64,000 bases of DNA. It comes from Alteribacter aurantiacus DSM 18675 (GTDB lineage: Bacteria > Bacillota > Bacilli > Bacillales > Salisediminibacteriaceae). Positions 22,184 to 31,605 of this stretch are shown here, piece by piece. A program made the position numbers and the translations under genes. The stretch is taken from assembly GCF_000429705.1 (NCBI RefSeq), contig NZ_KE386941.1, positions 1,116,001 to 1,180,000 on the forward strand, in the 5' to 3' direction. Under the pieces are notes generated by a model. It made no database searches, was not told the DNA's origin, and saw only the letters and a list, made by a program, of their open reading frames with translations. Positions within the stretch are counted from its first letter, which is position 1. Each line of letters opens with the position of its first letter.

Positions 22184-23940
22184 GATGAACGCCCTCCTTT
22201 TTTAACAAGGGACTCCAGCTGCTGATGCTCGTACATCTTTTTATACCAGCCGTTTTGATTCATTAGCTCATCATGCGTTCCCCTCTCAGAGATTCGTCCT
22301 TTATCCATGACGATAATGAGATCACCATGGTGAATAGCACTTAAACGATGAGCAGTGATAAATGTGGTCTTACCTCTTCTCACTCGTCTAAGAGATTCCA
22401 AAATGGCTTCCTCTGTTTTAGCATCTACAGCTGAAAGACTATCGTCCAAAATGAGAACTTCAGGATCCTTAATTAGTGCTCGCGCGATACTAATTCGCTG
22501 TTTTTGCCCTCCGGATAACGTGACACCTCTTTCACCCACCACCGTTTCATAACCTTCAGAAAATGAAATAATGTCTTCATGGATATTGGCAAGTTTGGCC
22601 GCATCCATAATTTCTTTATAAGATGCATCAGGTCTTGCGAAGCTGATGTTATCGGCAATGGTTGCTGAGAAAAGAAAATGATCTTGTGGTACGTACCCAA
22701 TTGATGACCTTAAAGCGTCAAGAGTATAGGACTGTAGTGGTTTTACTCCAAAAAAGATCGTCTTAGCGTCAAATTCTCTCATGAGGGCCTTAACAAGAGT
22801 TGTTTTTCCGCTTCCCGTTTTCCCAGCAATACCAATGGTTTGACCTGGTAAAACGTTAAACCGGACATTATCCAAACTCTTTTGATCAGCGTTCTTGTAT
22901 GAAAATTGAACAACATCAAATGAAATCTCTCCCGTGGGTGGTGTATTCAAAGCCCCGGGATCATCTTTCACATCTTGTTTCTCTTTTAACAGTCCAGACA
23001 CTCTATCATAAGACGCTCTTCCTCTTTCAACAATATTAAACAACCACCCAAAGGCAAGCATAGGCCAAATTAATAAACCTAAATACACAGTAAAGCTGGT
23101 AAGTTGTCCAATGGAAATATCACCGTTCACTACAAAGCGGGCACCGAAGGCGATGGAGAGGAAAAAAGACATTCCAACAATCAACGAAATGGTAGGGTCA
23201 AATAAAGCATCCACCTTTGCCACCGATATGTTTTTTTCTACAACATCATCGGACTTTTTCTTAAATGCTTCCACCTCTTCTTTTTCATAGCCAAACGCTT
23301 TTGTCACTCTGATTCCGGACATGCTTTCTTGGACTTTATCATTTAAAGAAGAAAATGCTGCCTGGGCCTTGCCGAATCTCTTGTGGAGCATAGATCCGTA
23401 CTTGCTTGTTGCAAAAGCCATTAATGGCATTGGCAAAAGAGCAATCAACGTTAATTCCCAGCTAATGGTCACAGCCATCGTGACAATGACAAATCCACCC
23501 ATCGTCAAGGAGTCCACAAGAGTTAACACACCTGCTCCCGCCGTTTGTTCTATCGCCCGGATGTCATTGGTGGAATGAGCCATCAAGTCTCCTGTCCTTT
23601 TTCGGTGGTAAAAGGACGAAGCCATTCGTGTGAAATGCTCGTACAACTGATTTCGGAGCAACCTCGCTAATTTAATAGCCGACCCAAAAATAAAGATTCT
23701 CCATAAGTAACGTAATATGTAGATAATGACTGCCAACCCGCAAAGAAGAAGCATCCAGTTCCTTAACACTTGCTCATTTAATGTGTTGTTATGAATATGG
23801 TCTACAATGACTCCTACTACATAAGGCGGGATCAAGCTTAACACGGAAACAACAGCTAAAATAGCAATACCCCCGAGGTAGTACCACTTTTCTTTTTTAA
23901 AGTACCACATCAAATCCAAAAATACTTTCAATTGATACAC
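22180..23940 (-). CDS. ABC exporter half-transporter, YheI type
   Basis: A 586-residue ABC exporter subunit: six N-terminal helices and a nucleotide-binding domain with Walker A GKTGSGKTT, signature LSGGQKQRIS, and Walker B LILDDS. The catalytic Glu after Walker B is Asp, so this subunit supplies the degenerate site typical of heterodimeric exporters; its partner at 20387-22183 has the normal Glu. The segment RTGDLMAHSTNDIRAIEQ and the whole transmembrane half resemble B. subtilis YheI (BmrC). No leader or regulator is apparent upstream. Confidence 0.93.
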   Translation of the reverse strand: MYQLKVFLDLMWYFKKEKWYYLGGIAILAVVSVLSLIPPYVVGVIVDHIHNNTLNEQVLRNWMLLLCGLAVIIYILRYLWRIFIFGSAIKLARLLRNQLYEHFTRMASSFYHRKRTGDLMAHSTNDIRAIEQTAGAGVLTLVDSLTMGGFVIVTMAVTISWELTLIALLPMPLMAFATSKYGSMLHKRFGKAQAAFSSLNDKVQESMSGIRVTKAFGYEKEEVEAFKKKSDDVVEKNISVAKVDALFDPTISLIVGMSFFLSIAFGARFVVNGDISIGQLTSFTVYLGLLIWPMLAFGWLFNIVERGRASYDRVSGLLKEKQDVKDDPGALNTPPTGEISFDVVQFSYKNADQKSLDNVRFNVLPGQTIGIAGKTGSGKTTLVKALMREFDAKTIFFGVKPLQSYTLDALRSSIGYVPQDHFLFSATIADNISFARPDASYKEIMDAAKLANIHEDIISFSEGYETVVGERGVTLSGGQKQRISIARALIKDPEVLILDDSLSAVDAKTEEAILESLRRVRRGKTTFITAHRLSAIHHGDLIIVMDKGRISERGTHDELMNQNGWYKKMYEHQQLESLVKKGGRSS

Positions 23941-24040
23941 CCCGACTTAAACGATTCAGATTTTTCTTACGATACATATCATACCAAAAATGAAATAAGT
24001 GGAAAAGAACGAAATGTTTTATTTTAATAGTCACAAAAAT

Positions 24041-24065
24041 GAAACACCTCATTATGAAGTGTTTC
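24041..24065 (-). terminator. Terminator of dacB
   Basis: GAAACAC pairs with GTGTTTC around an 11-nt loop, followed by TTTTT on the minus strand. The dacB stop codon lies 16 bp upstream. Confidence 0.7.
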
Positions 24066-24080
24066 TCCTTTACTGCCAAG

Positions 24081-25595
24081 TTAGTCTCTAGAGAATTCCG
24101 CTAACCTTACAACGATGTCATCTTGAACGGAGGTAGGGCTTCCTCCGGTGAAATTGTTAAGTAGGATCGAAAAAGCCAACTCTTCCCCATCTTGCGTTGT
24201 CACGTACCCTGATAAGGTCGATTTGGAAGTAATCGTTCCGGTTTTACCATGTGCGTTACCCTCGGCCGCTGTATCCCTCATCCTTAAACGTAACGTTCCT
24301 CCTTGCATATGATCATCCATACCAGCAATCGGGATGGAGTCATAGAAAAGGTCAAACCATTCTTCACCTTGAACCCCGTATAAGAGCTGGGTCATTTCTC
24401 TGGCGGGAATCTTATTTAAATGGCTCATCCCCGAACCATCACGGAGCTGGACTACGGAAACATCAACCCCAATCGACGCAAGGTAATCTTCTACAACTGT
24501 TAATCCCGCATCCCAAGAACCTTCTCCTAACACTTCTTTTCCGAGAGTTTTGGTAAGGTGTTCAGCATGATTGTTTTGACTAAGTTTCATAAATGGATAC
24601 ATAAGCTCCTCTAGTTCCATTGAGTAATGACTTGCGAGCTTTGTTGCTTCAATAGGTGTTTCTCCTCGGTGAAGCTCCCCATTTACACGAACACCGTGAT
24701 TGGCTAACGATTGGTAAAACAAATCAAGAACGATATCGGTAGGCTCCCATACAGCTACATATTGATTAATACTTGCCCCACCTACTGGGATCGTTCCTTC
24801 AAAAAAGATTTCATTTGTTCCATGATCTCTTCCCCAATCAAAATTTCTAGGTCCTCCAGTGTTAACTGTTTCAACATCGTTTCTTATGGTGATCTGATTT
24901 GTTTCTGGAGTCACCTTAACTTCTGGTGTGTCCCCTCCTTGTTCACCTGGGTGAATCTCAATATAGACAGATGCCGTGTTAAAGCGATCAAGTGCCAGTG
25001 GTGAAATCAAGGAAGCATCTGGGGCAAAGCTTAATGCAGATACCTGAGCTCCTGTGTGCCTTCTTTGGTTAAACCATGATAAATCGAGGCTAAGCCTCAT
25101 ATCATCAAAATACGAATCATCTGCAACCAAATCGCCTTGTACATTCTTGATACCTGTTTCAGCTATTGTTTTTGCCAACTCTTCAATATCCGATTTTAAT
25201 AAAGTAGGATCACCTTCTCCTTTAAGAAATAAATCCCCTTGTAATGTAGCTCCCCGTTGGACGCCATTCGTATAAACTCCTGTTTCAAAGGTATGATCAG
25301 CCCCCAGGTGCTCAAGTGCGGCAGCGCCAATCAATAATTTTTGACCAGAAGCAGGAACAAGCTTCGTCCCGCCATTATAAGATACTAACTCATCACCCGT
25401 TTCTGCTGACCTGACATGAACGCCTGAAACTGCATTGGCTAGACGATCATCCTCCAAGATCTCATGGAGGTCTTTTGCCAATTCTTCTGTAGCCGTAAGA
25501 TCCCCTTCAACATCGGCAGTTGTAAACTGCGCAGTACCAAACACAACCATAACAATCATTAACCCAAATAGACTTTTCTGCAAATATCCTTTCAT
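24081..25595 (-). CDS. dacB: D-alanyl-D-alanine carboxypeptidase/endopeptidase, S13 (PBP4 type)
   Basis: A 504-residue penicillin-binding protein of family S13 (B. subtilis DacC type). It has an N-terminal signal peptide (about residues 5-27). The active-site motifs are SGQK (Ser83, Lys86), SQN (with NNHAEHL) and KTG (HGKTGTI). It removes the terminal D-Ala or opens cross-links in cell-wall peptidoglycan outside the membrane; B. subtilis DacC acts in stationary phase. It is followed by a terminator and is monocistronic. Confidence 0.92.
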   Translation of the reverse strand: MKGYLQKSLFGLMIVMVVFGTAQFTTADVEGDLTATEELAKDLHEILEDDRLANAVSGVHVRSAETGDELVSYNGGTKLVPASGQKLLIGAAALEHLGADHTFETGVYTNGVQRGATLQGDLFLKGEGDPTLLKSDIEELAKTIAETGIKNVQGDLVADDSYFDDMRLSLDLSWFNQRRHTGAQVSALSFAPDASLISPLALDRFNTASVYIEIHPGEQGGDTPEVKVTPETNQITIRNDVETVNTGGPRNFDWGRDHGTNEIFFEGTIPVGGASINQYVAVWEPTDIVLDLFYQSLANHGVRVNGELHRGETPIEATKLASHYSMELEELMYPFMKLSQNNHAEHLTKTLGKEVLGEGSWDAGLTVVEDYLASIGVDVSVVQLRDGSGMSHLNKIPAREMTQLLYGVQGEEWFDLFYDSIPIAGMDDHMQGGTLRLRMRDTAAEGNAHGKTGTITSKSTLSGYVTTQDGEELAFSILLNNFTGGSPTSVQDDIVVRLAEFSRD

Positions 25596-25817
25596 CCAAT
25601 ACCCCTTTTCACTATCTATTTCGATACACGTATTATATTAGAGTAACTAACACTTATATTTCAACAATATTCAGAAAAGTAGGAATAAAGACAAGTGGAA
25701 ATCCTCCGATAGGCTTCCTTTAATTGTTTATAAAATGGTTCTTATGTTGTACGCATTGAGAAAACTGTTTTATGACATAAATTTGCATCCTTTTCGAGAT
25801 TCCCTAACAAAACAAAA

Positions 25818-25849
25818 AAACCACGCCTTAAATAAAAAGACAGTGGTTT
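25818..25849 (-). terminator. Terminator of yneF
   Basis: AAACCAC pairs with GTGGTTT around an 18-nt loop, followed by TTTTTTT on the minus strand. Confidence 0.65.
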
Positions 25850-25874
25850 CGTTCATTTTATATAAAATGGTTGG

Positions 25875-26084
25875 TTACTTTTGGTTTTGCATCGCTTTCA
25901 TCATCTGATTAATTTTCTTTTGCGACGGGTTCATCCCCATTTGCATCATCATGACACGAAGCATTTTTTCATTGATTGGCGGATTCTTTTTCATATAGCT
26001 CATCATGTATTGTCTGGCAATAAAGAAGCCAATTGCAATTCCGCCCACTAAGCTTAATACACCGATTAGAATATTTAACCACAT
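25875..26084 (-). CDS. yneF: UPF0154 membrane protein YneF
   Basis: A 69-residue protein with one N-terminal membrane helix (LNILIGVLSLVGGIAIGFFIA) followed by the highly conserved YneF tail: ARQYMMSYMKKNPPINE, MMMQMGM-PSQKKINQMMKAM. The frame is open to 26126, but homologues begin just before the helix, so the ATG at 26084 with GGAGG upstream is chosen. The role is unknown. In B. subtilis the order tkt-sirA(yneE)-yneF is the same. Confidence 0.92.
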   Translation of the reverse strand: MWLNILIGVLSLVGGIAIGFFIARQYMMSYMKKNPPINEKMLRVMMMQMGMNPSQKKINQMMKAMQNQK

Positions 26085-26216
26085 AACACGGTGATCCTCC
26101 TTCTCTCTATGTTGTCTTCCAAACACGTTTCGTATGGAACCTCATTTATTATAACGCAAGAAGGTAGACAATGAAAGAGAATGTAAAAGAAATCCTTTAC
26201 ATTACTAGAATTCCTT

Positions 26217-26666
26217 TTACCCTTGCTCTACAATCCGGAGGCTTTTTAAAGGTCTTAACCAACCGTATTTTTCCCGATCATAGTCGACTGCAAGAAAGAA
26301 ATCGTCGTATTTTTTTAGCGTATCAAAAAGTAACATCTCTGCTTCAAACGTTCCACTTGATTGAATAACGAGCCTGTCTGCTTTTACTTCAATGGTGGCT
26401 TGACTCTTCTTATCGTTAAATTGTAACGCATGATAAAAGAGGCTTGAAGAATACGATTTATTATCTTTCAATTTATCGTGGAGCCATTCATTTAGATCTT
26501 TGTGGTCAAAGGGCTTGAGAATATAGTGCACTTGACGACCCGTGATTTCCTTTAATGGCTTGGTTGCCTGCTGGTGCTCTTTGAACAGATGAAATAATTT
26601 ACTCTCAAAGCCATAATAAATATAGGCTACCTCTTCATTGATTAAAAAAACTTCATACGTTCTCAC
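26217..26666 (-). CDS. sirA: Sporulation inhibitor of replication SirA (YneE)
   Basis: A 149-residue SirA homologue, close to the ~148 residues known in B. subtilis. Recognisable parts are the N-terminal YEVFLINEEVAYIYYGFESKLFHLF and the C-terminal FLAVDYDREKYGWLRPLK. SirA is made under Spo0A control and binds domain I of DnaA to block new replication rounds when cells commit to sporulate. The GTG at 26666 is preferred because GAGGGGTG stands at the right distance, and it gives the family length. Position between yneF and tkt supports the call. Confidence 0.85.
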   Translation of the reverse strand: MRTYEVFLINEEVAYIYYGFESKLFHLFKEHQQATKPLKEITGRQVHYILKPFDHKDLNEWLHDKLKDNKSYSSSLFYHALQFNDKKSQATIEVKADRLVIQSSGTFEAEMLLFDTLKKYDDFFLAVDYDREKYGWLRPLKSLRIVEQG

Positions 26667-26775
26667 CGCGCACTCACCCCTCACCTTAAAAAAGGTCTTT
26701 TTCCTATACTACACGAAAGAAAATACAACCTTTGTCAGTTCTTGGAGAAAACAAGCACTTCTTTTGTCGAAAAAA

Positions 26776-26800
26776 ACCTGCGGCACAAGATGCCGCAGGT
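26776..26800 (-). terminator. Terminator of tkt
   Basis: A perfect 9-bp stem ACCTGCGGC with its complement, followed by seven T on the minus strand. Confidence 0.9.
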
Positions 26801-26807
26801 CCGAGTA

Positions 26808-28805
26808 TTATTTTTCAAGAAGTTGTTTGAAACGAGAAACAACATTATCAACAGTAAAGCCATACTCTTCCATGATACGCTCACCAGGTGCTGAAGCTCC
26901 AAATTGATTAATTCCAAGGACTGATCCACCGTCACCAGTATATCGTTCCCATCCTAGTGGTTGAGCCATTTCAATACCTAAACGTGGCTTAACACTTGTA
27001 GGAATAACCGACTCTTTGTAGTCAGCAGATTGCTTTTCAAAGCGATCCCAGCTAGGCATACTTACAACGGAAACAAATAGACCTTCTTTTTCAAGTGCTT
27101 GTTGCGCTTGAACAGCGAGAGATACTTCAGACCCCGTTGCGAGTAAAAGACCATCTACGTCGCCGTTTGCTTCTGCTACAACGTAAGCACCTTTTTTCAC
27201 ACCATCGTATGCATTCTGGTCCGTACCTTCAAGTGTCGGCAATCCTTGACGTGTAAGAACAAGTGCCGTTGGCTCATTTTTACTTTCCATTGCAAGTTTG
27301 TATGCAGCTGCTGTTTCATTTCCGTCAGCAGGGCGGATGACAGAAAGTCCAGGGATTGCTCTCATGGCCGGAAGCTGTTCTACAGGCTCGTGCGTTGGTC
27401 CGTCTTCACCGACTGCGATACTATCGTGAGTAAACACATACGTAACTGGTACTTGCATAAGTGCACTTAAACGAACGGCAGGACGCAAGTAGTCAGAGAA
27501 AACAAAGAACGTTGCAGAATACGGTTTAACTCCGCCGTGAAGCGCCATTCCATTTACTGCAGCTGCCATTGCAAATTCACGCACGCCAAACCAAATGTTT
27601 CTTCCACTGTAATTTTCTTTTGTGAAGTCTTCCACATCTTTAAGCATTGTTTTGTTAGATGAAGCCAAGTCTGCGGAACCCCCGAATAATGAAGGAAGGT
27701 TCTTTCCAATTGCATTCAGTACTTCGCCCCCGGAAGCACGGGTTGCAAGGCTTTTACCTGTTTCGTATACAGGTACATCTTTGTCCCATCCTTCTGGAAG
27801 TTCATTATTGATCGCAAGCTCAAGACTTTTCCCTAACTCAGGGTATGCTTCTTTGTACCCTTCAAAAAGATCAATCCATTGTTTCTCTTTTTCTGCACCA
27901 GCTTCTTGAAGCTTAGCATAATGATCACGGACTTCGTCGGGTACGTGGAAGTCACTCTCGAATGTCCACTTGTAGTAATCTTTAGTAAGTTTCGCTTCGT
28001 CAGCACCAAGAGGAGCTCCATGAGACGCTGACTTCCCACTTTTATTTGGTGAACCGTATCCGATTGTCGTTTTCACTTCAATCATTGTTGGACGCTCGTC
28101 TTCTTTAGCAGACTCAATCGCTCGGTTAACTTCATCGAGGTCATTTCCATCCTCTACACGAATCACTTGCCAGCCATAGGCTTTATAACGATCTTCAACA
28201 CTCTCAGAGAATGACTTGTCCAAATCTCCATCAAGAGAAATGTCGTTCGAGTCATAAAGAACGATCATACGTCCGAGTTTTAAATGACCTGCTAGAGAAG
28301 CTGACTCTGCAGATACACCTTCCATCAAATCACCGTCGCCGCAGATCGCATATGTATAATGATCAACTACATTGTAGTTATCACGGTTATAAGTAGCAGC
28401 TAGGTGTCTTTCTGCCATAGCCATCCCAACAGCCATAGCAAGACCTTGGCCTAATGGTCCAGTCGTTGCATCAACTCCAGGAGTGTGCCCGAATTCAGGG
28501 TGACCAGGTGTTTTTGATCCCCACTGACGGAATTCTTTCAAGTCTTCCATGGATACGTCATATCCATGAAGGTGAAGAAGGCTGTATAAAAGCATAGAGC
28601 CGTGACCTGCAGATAATACAAAACGGTCTCTGTTAAACCATTCAGGGTTTTTAGGGTTGTGATTTAAGTAATTTGAAAATAGCGTATACGCCATCGGAGC
28701 AGCACCCATCGGCATTCCCGGGTGTCCGGAATTGGCCTTTTCGATACTGTCGATTGCGAGTGTACGAATCGTACTAATGGATAGGCTTTCCACGTTCGTA
28801 GACAT
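26808..28805 (-). CDS. tkt: Transketolase
   Basis: A 665-residue transketolase of the pentose phosphate pathway, which moves two-carbon units between sugar phosphates using thiamine diphosphate. N-terminal GHPGMPMGAAPMAY, the ThDP/Mg motif GDGDLMEG with N beyond it, the central EDGPTHEPVEQL and the C-terminal GASAPGERIMEEYGF are all present and full length. It is flanked by sirA downstream and, unlike B. subtilis, the flotillin pair upstream. ATG at 28805 has AAAGAGAGGATG upstream. Confidence 0.97.
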   Translation of the reverse strand: MSTNVESLSISTIRTLAIDSIEKANSGHPGMPMGAAPMAYTLFSNYLNHNPKNPEWFNRDRFVLSAGHGSMLLYSLLHLHGYDVSMEDLKEFRQWGSKTPGHPEFGHTPGVDATTGPLGQGLAMAVGMAMAERHLAATYNRDNYNVVDHYTYAICGDGDLMEGVSAESASLAGHLKLGRMIVLYDSNDISLDGDLDKSFSESVEDRYKAYGWQVIRVEDGNDLDEVNRAIESAKEDERPTMIEVKTTIGYGSPNKSGKSASHGAPLGADEAKLTKDYYKWTFESDFHVPDEVRDHYAKLQEAGAEKEKQWIDLFEGYKEAYPELGKSLELAINNELPEGWDKDVPVYETGKSLATRASGGEVLNAIGKNLPSLFGGSADLASSNKTMLKDVEDFTKENYSGRNIWFGVREFAMAAAVNGMALHGGVKPYSATFFVFSDYLRPAVRLSALMQVPVTYVFTHDSIAVGEDGPTHEPVEQLPAMRAIPGLSVIRPADGNETAAAYKLAMESKNEPTALVLTRQGLPTLEGTDQNAYDGVKKGAYVVAEANGDVDGLLLATGSEVSLAVQAQQALEKEGLFVSVVSMPSWDRFEKQSADYKESVIPTSVKPRLGIEMAQPLGWERYTGDGGSVLGINQFGASAPGERIMEEYGFTVDNVVSRFKQLLEK

Positions 28806-28955
28806 GCACGATCATCCTCTCTTTATCAATTCTTGTCGACTTCATTTCTCATGATATACCTTCTAACTCGAATAAACAACCGTTAAGTAGGGAGAAAAAC
28901 GCATTTAAATCCTCTGTTAGTGTCTTAAAGAGGACTGATTTTTATACATAAAATA

Positions 28956-29077
28956 AGAGGCTGGACAGAAGTGTGTTTATAAATGGATATCCGAACAATG
29001 GGATGCGGTGTGCAAATAAACCGCTACTGAATTGTTCGTATTTTCATCTAAACACTCTTTATATGTCTCAGCCTCTA
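28956..29077. repeat. Long imperfect hairpin element with GAGGCTG...CAGCCTC ends
   Basis: A 122-bp palindromic element: outer arms GAGGCTG-GACA / TGTCT-CAGCCTC, an inner CGAACAAT / ATTGTTCG pair and a core GCGGT / ACCGC. T-rich flanks on both sides allow bidirectional termination between tkt and floT. It resembles the AGGCTGGGACA-type palindromes repeated in several Firmicutes genomes; that link is from memory. Confidence 0.6.
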
Positions 29078-29105
29078 TTTTAAAATGATCAAACGCTAAA
29101 TGGAT

Positions 29106-30575
29106 TTATTGTTTAGGTTCACTTGCTGTACTTTCTTTTTCTTTCTTTGAAGAAGCAACTTCTTCTGTTAACTGATCAAGACTGTTTTTCACATTACCTT
29201 TACCTGCATAGCTTTCTAAAAGCTCCTTGATATCAAGGCCTGATGATGCTTTTAAAGACTCCTGAAGTCCTGCCATCAAGTTTGTCGCATAACCTGTTAC
29301 TTTGTTAGCACCACCGTTTTCACCACTGCCACCAGTGTCTACAACCGTAATTTTATCAATGTTACCCAGTGGTTGTGCCGCTTGTTTGGCGTACTCCGGA
29401 AGCATTTCGGTAATCATGTTGAGCATTGCAGCTTGGCCATACTTACTGTACGCTTCGGCGATTTTTTCTTTCGCTTCCGCTTCTGCAAGCCCTTTTGACA
29501 GTATAACGTCGGCTTCTGCTTTCCCTCGTTCACGCTCCGCTTCAGCAGCACGAAGCTCACGGGCTTTTTGTGCTTCTGCTTCTTGTTCTACTGCATAACG
29601 TTCTGCATCGGCTTTTTTCTTCACTTCTGCATCATACTGCTTTTCACGACGAAGAATCTCTTTTTCTTCTAATTCAATTTGTTTTTGTCTTTCAATAATA
29701 TTAACTTTCATACGCTCTTCCGTTACTTTTTGTTGAGCTCTTGCTTCTTGAAGGGAGTATGCTTGGTCAGCTTGTGCTTTTGCCTCTTCTTGCTGACGAC
29801 GATACTCGGCTACTTTTAACTCTTTTTCTTTTTGGGAGTTAGCAATTTCAGCATCTCTTGTATACTCAGCTGCTTTTGCTTCTTGCTCCGCACGAGCGTT
29901 TTCAATTCGCGCTTCTTTTTCACGCTCTGCTCGAGCAATCGCTGCGTCACGCTTTACTGCAGCAATTTGCGGCTGACCAAGGGCATCCAAGTACCCGTTT
30001 TTATCACTAACTTCATTAGTAGTAAAAGACAGAATACGAAGACCCATCTTACTAAGGTCTGTCGCAGCCACTTTTTGAACTTCTTTTGCGAACACTTCCC
30101 GATCAGAGTTAATTTCTTCCACTGTCATCGAACTTAGAATGGCACGCAAATGTCCCTCTAGAACTTGTCGTGCTTCTGTTTTCAAATCTTCATATTTACC
30201 AATATATTGCTCAGCCGCAGTTGAGATTTCTTGGACACTCGACCCGATTTTAATTATGGCGTTACCATTTACCGAAACTGGAACCCCTTGTTTTGAATAA
30301 ACGTTGTTAGCCCCAACTTCAAGCTTATGGTTTTCAAGACTGATTCGTCGGGCTTGTTGTAAAACAGGGATAATGAAAGCCCCGCCACCGTGAATGATTT
30401 TCACCTTTTTTCCTTCATCATCTGATACAACGCTCTTCCCGCCGCCCAATACACTACCAGTAACAATCAAGGCTTCGTTTTTTCCTACTGTCGTATACTT
30501 GGTTACAAATAATAAGATTAAGACAAGTACAATGGCAACAACTACGCCACCAACAATTAAACTCACATCATTCAT
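29106..30575 (-). CDS. floT: Flotillin-like protein FloT (YuaG)
   Basis: A 489-residue flotillin. It has an N-terminal membrane hairpin (SLIVGGVVVAIVLVLILLFV), an SPFH/PHB domain to about residue 190, then a long Glu/Ala-rich coiled coil (AEREKEARIENARAEQEAK and similar repeats) and a Gly-rich C-terminal part. FloT organises functional membrane microdomains and protects membrane fluidity and protein complexes. It overlaps yuaF by 8 bp, so the two are coupled. A sigma-W promoter lies upstream of yuaF. Confidence 0.96.
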   Translation of the reverse strand: MNDVSLIVGGVVVAIVLVLILLFVTKYTTVGKNEALIVTGSVLGGGKSVVSDDEGKKVKIIHGGGAFIIPVLQQARRISLENHKLEVGANNVYSKQGVPVSVNGNAIIKIGSSVQEISTAAEQYIGKYEDLKTEARQVLEGHLRAILSSMTVEEINSDREVFAKEVQKVAATDLSKMGLRILSFTTNEVSDKNGYLDALGQPQIAAVKRDAAIARAEREKEARIENARAEQEAKAAEYTRDAEIANSQKEKELKVAEYRRQQEEAKAQADQAYSLQEARAQQKVTEERMKVNIIERQKQIELEEKEILRREKQYDAEVKKKADAERYAVEQEAEAQKARELRAAEAERERGKAEADVILSKGLAEAEAKEKIAEAYSKYGQAAMLNMITEMLPEYAKQAAQPLGNIDKITVVDTGGSGENGGANKVTGYATNLMAGLQESLKASSGLDIKELLESYAGKGNVKNSLDQLTEEVASSKKEKESTASEPKQ

Positions 30576-31131
30576 GGTTTTTTTCCTCCGTTATCATCTT
30601 TTTCTCCTCCACACTCACAAGTAACACCTGGTTTTCCTTGTCAACATCTACAATTTGCACTTCTTCACCACTTCGGATAGGTAATCCATTCATAGACTTG
30701 GCCGGAAACCCTCTAATTGAAAAGGTGGTCTTTACAATGATTTCTCCGTAATCCTCACCTTCTCCTATGGACGTCGTTACCGTAGCGTAGTCCCCGATAA
30801 GGTCCGTCATATGAAAGCCGATGCTTGACTCGGCTTTTGACAAGGGGGCAAGAACAAGCATATGTAGCAAGACCACTAAACAAAGTGCGATTACTACTGA
30901 TATAAGAAAACCTGTAAGACTATCAAACGTCGTACTATTCTCGAAGATAAATCCCGATCCACATAATACAGCAATAAAACTCAAAACCACTGTCGGGTTA
31001 ATGAAGGCCCCTGGTACAGATTCAAATAAAAAATCCAGTATATCCCCGAGAAGAGCATTAATAAGGGTTAGTGAACCAGCAATAATTAAGCCCGTTAAAT
31101 AAATGGTTGTCAATTCAATACCCATGATCAT
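30568..31131 (-). CDS. yuaF: NfeD-like membrane protein YuaF
   Basis: A 187-residue NfeD-family protein of the short type: four hydrophobic helices in the N-terminal half, then a soluble C-terminal OB-fold domain (GDYATVTTSIGEGEDYGEIIVKTTFSIRGFPAKS and IVDVDKENQVLLV). In B. subtilis YuaF works with FloT and both are in one sigma-W operon; the same arrangement is here, with an 8-bp overlap. A sigma-W promoter lies about 125 bp upstream of the start. Confidence 0.9.
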   Translation of the reverse strand: MIMGIELTTIYLTGLIIAGSLTLINALLGDILDFLFESVPGAFINPTVVLSFIAVLCGSGFIFENSTTFDSLTGFLISVVIALCLVVLLHMLVLAPLSKAESSIGFHMTDLIGDYATVTTSIGEGEDYGEIIVKTTFSIRGFPAKSMNGLPIRSGEEVQIVDVDKENQVLLVSVEEKKMITEEKNHE

Positions 31132-31254
31132 TTCAACTTACCGAAAGTCTTCACTTCGGCTTCACCCTCCTCTCCATAGAAATTAATTACCTACCACTTC
31201 TACCTGATTTTAGCAAATCTTTCCCCTTCTTGTCTAAAATTCTTACACTTCTTT

Positions 31255-31280
31255 TACGAATAAATGACAAGAAGGTTTCA
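31255..31280 (-). promoter_or_regulatory. Sigma-W promoter of yuaF-floT
   Basis: On the minus strand TGAAAC (31275-31280) is separated by exactly 16 bp from CGTA (31255-31258), an exact match to the ECF sigma-W consensus. It lies about 124 bp upstream of the yuaF start and points at it. Confidence 0.8.
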
Positions 31281-31547
31281 AAATGAATCTACATGGGTCG
31301 ATTTAAATTCATTTAGAAAGATTGGCTAATAGCCACAAAAGGCGAAAACCAAAGATACGCTTGTACTTTAGAGTACAGAAAATGAAAGAAAATTATTTGT
31401 TGAAACCACTAACTAATCGCATGAGAGGCCTTATGATCATAAAAGCTGGAGCCGGATGGAAGATCTCTGCATTTATGTGGACTTACGCTGTGTAGTATTT
31501 AGTTCACTATGAATATTTGAATAGTTTGTTTACTTAGTATAAAAAGA
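31281..31547. other. Intergenic stretch between the sigma-W promoter and the ynzC terminator
   Basis: About 270 bp with no gene I can support and no clear repeat. A 37-codon plus-strand frame (31382-31495) lacks a ribosome site. This gap marks where yuaF-floT stands between tkt and ynzC, which are adjacent in B. subtilis. Confidence 0.5.
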
Positions 31548-31580
31548 AAAGGCTGTTGAGAAAAGACTTTCTCAACAGCC
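31548..31580 (-). terminator. Terminator of yneA-yneB-ynzC
   Basis: A perfect 14-bp stem AGGCTGTTGAGAAA with its complement, followed by a T-rich tail on the minus strand. Confidence 0.9.
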
Positions 31581-31605
31581 TGAAGCTCCCAGATAAGGTG
31601 CTTTT

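Noticed and set aside
31382..31495. 37-codon plus-strand ORF between ynzC and yuaF
   Set aside because: No ribosome site, odd composition and no neighbour it would fit; chance is likely.
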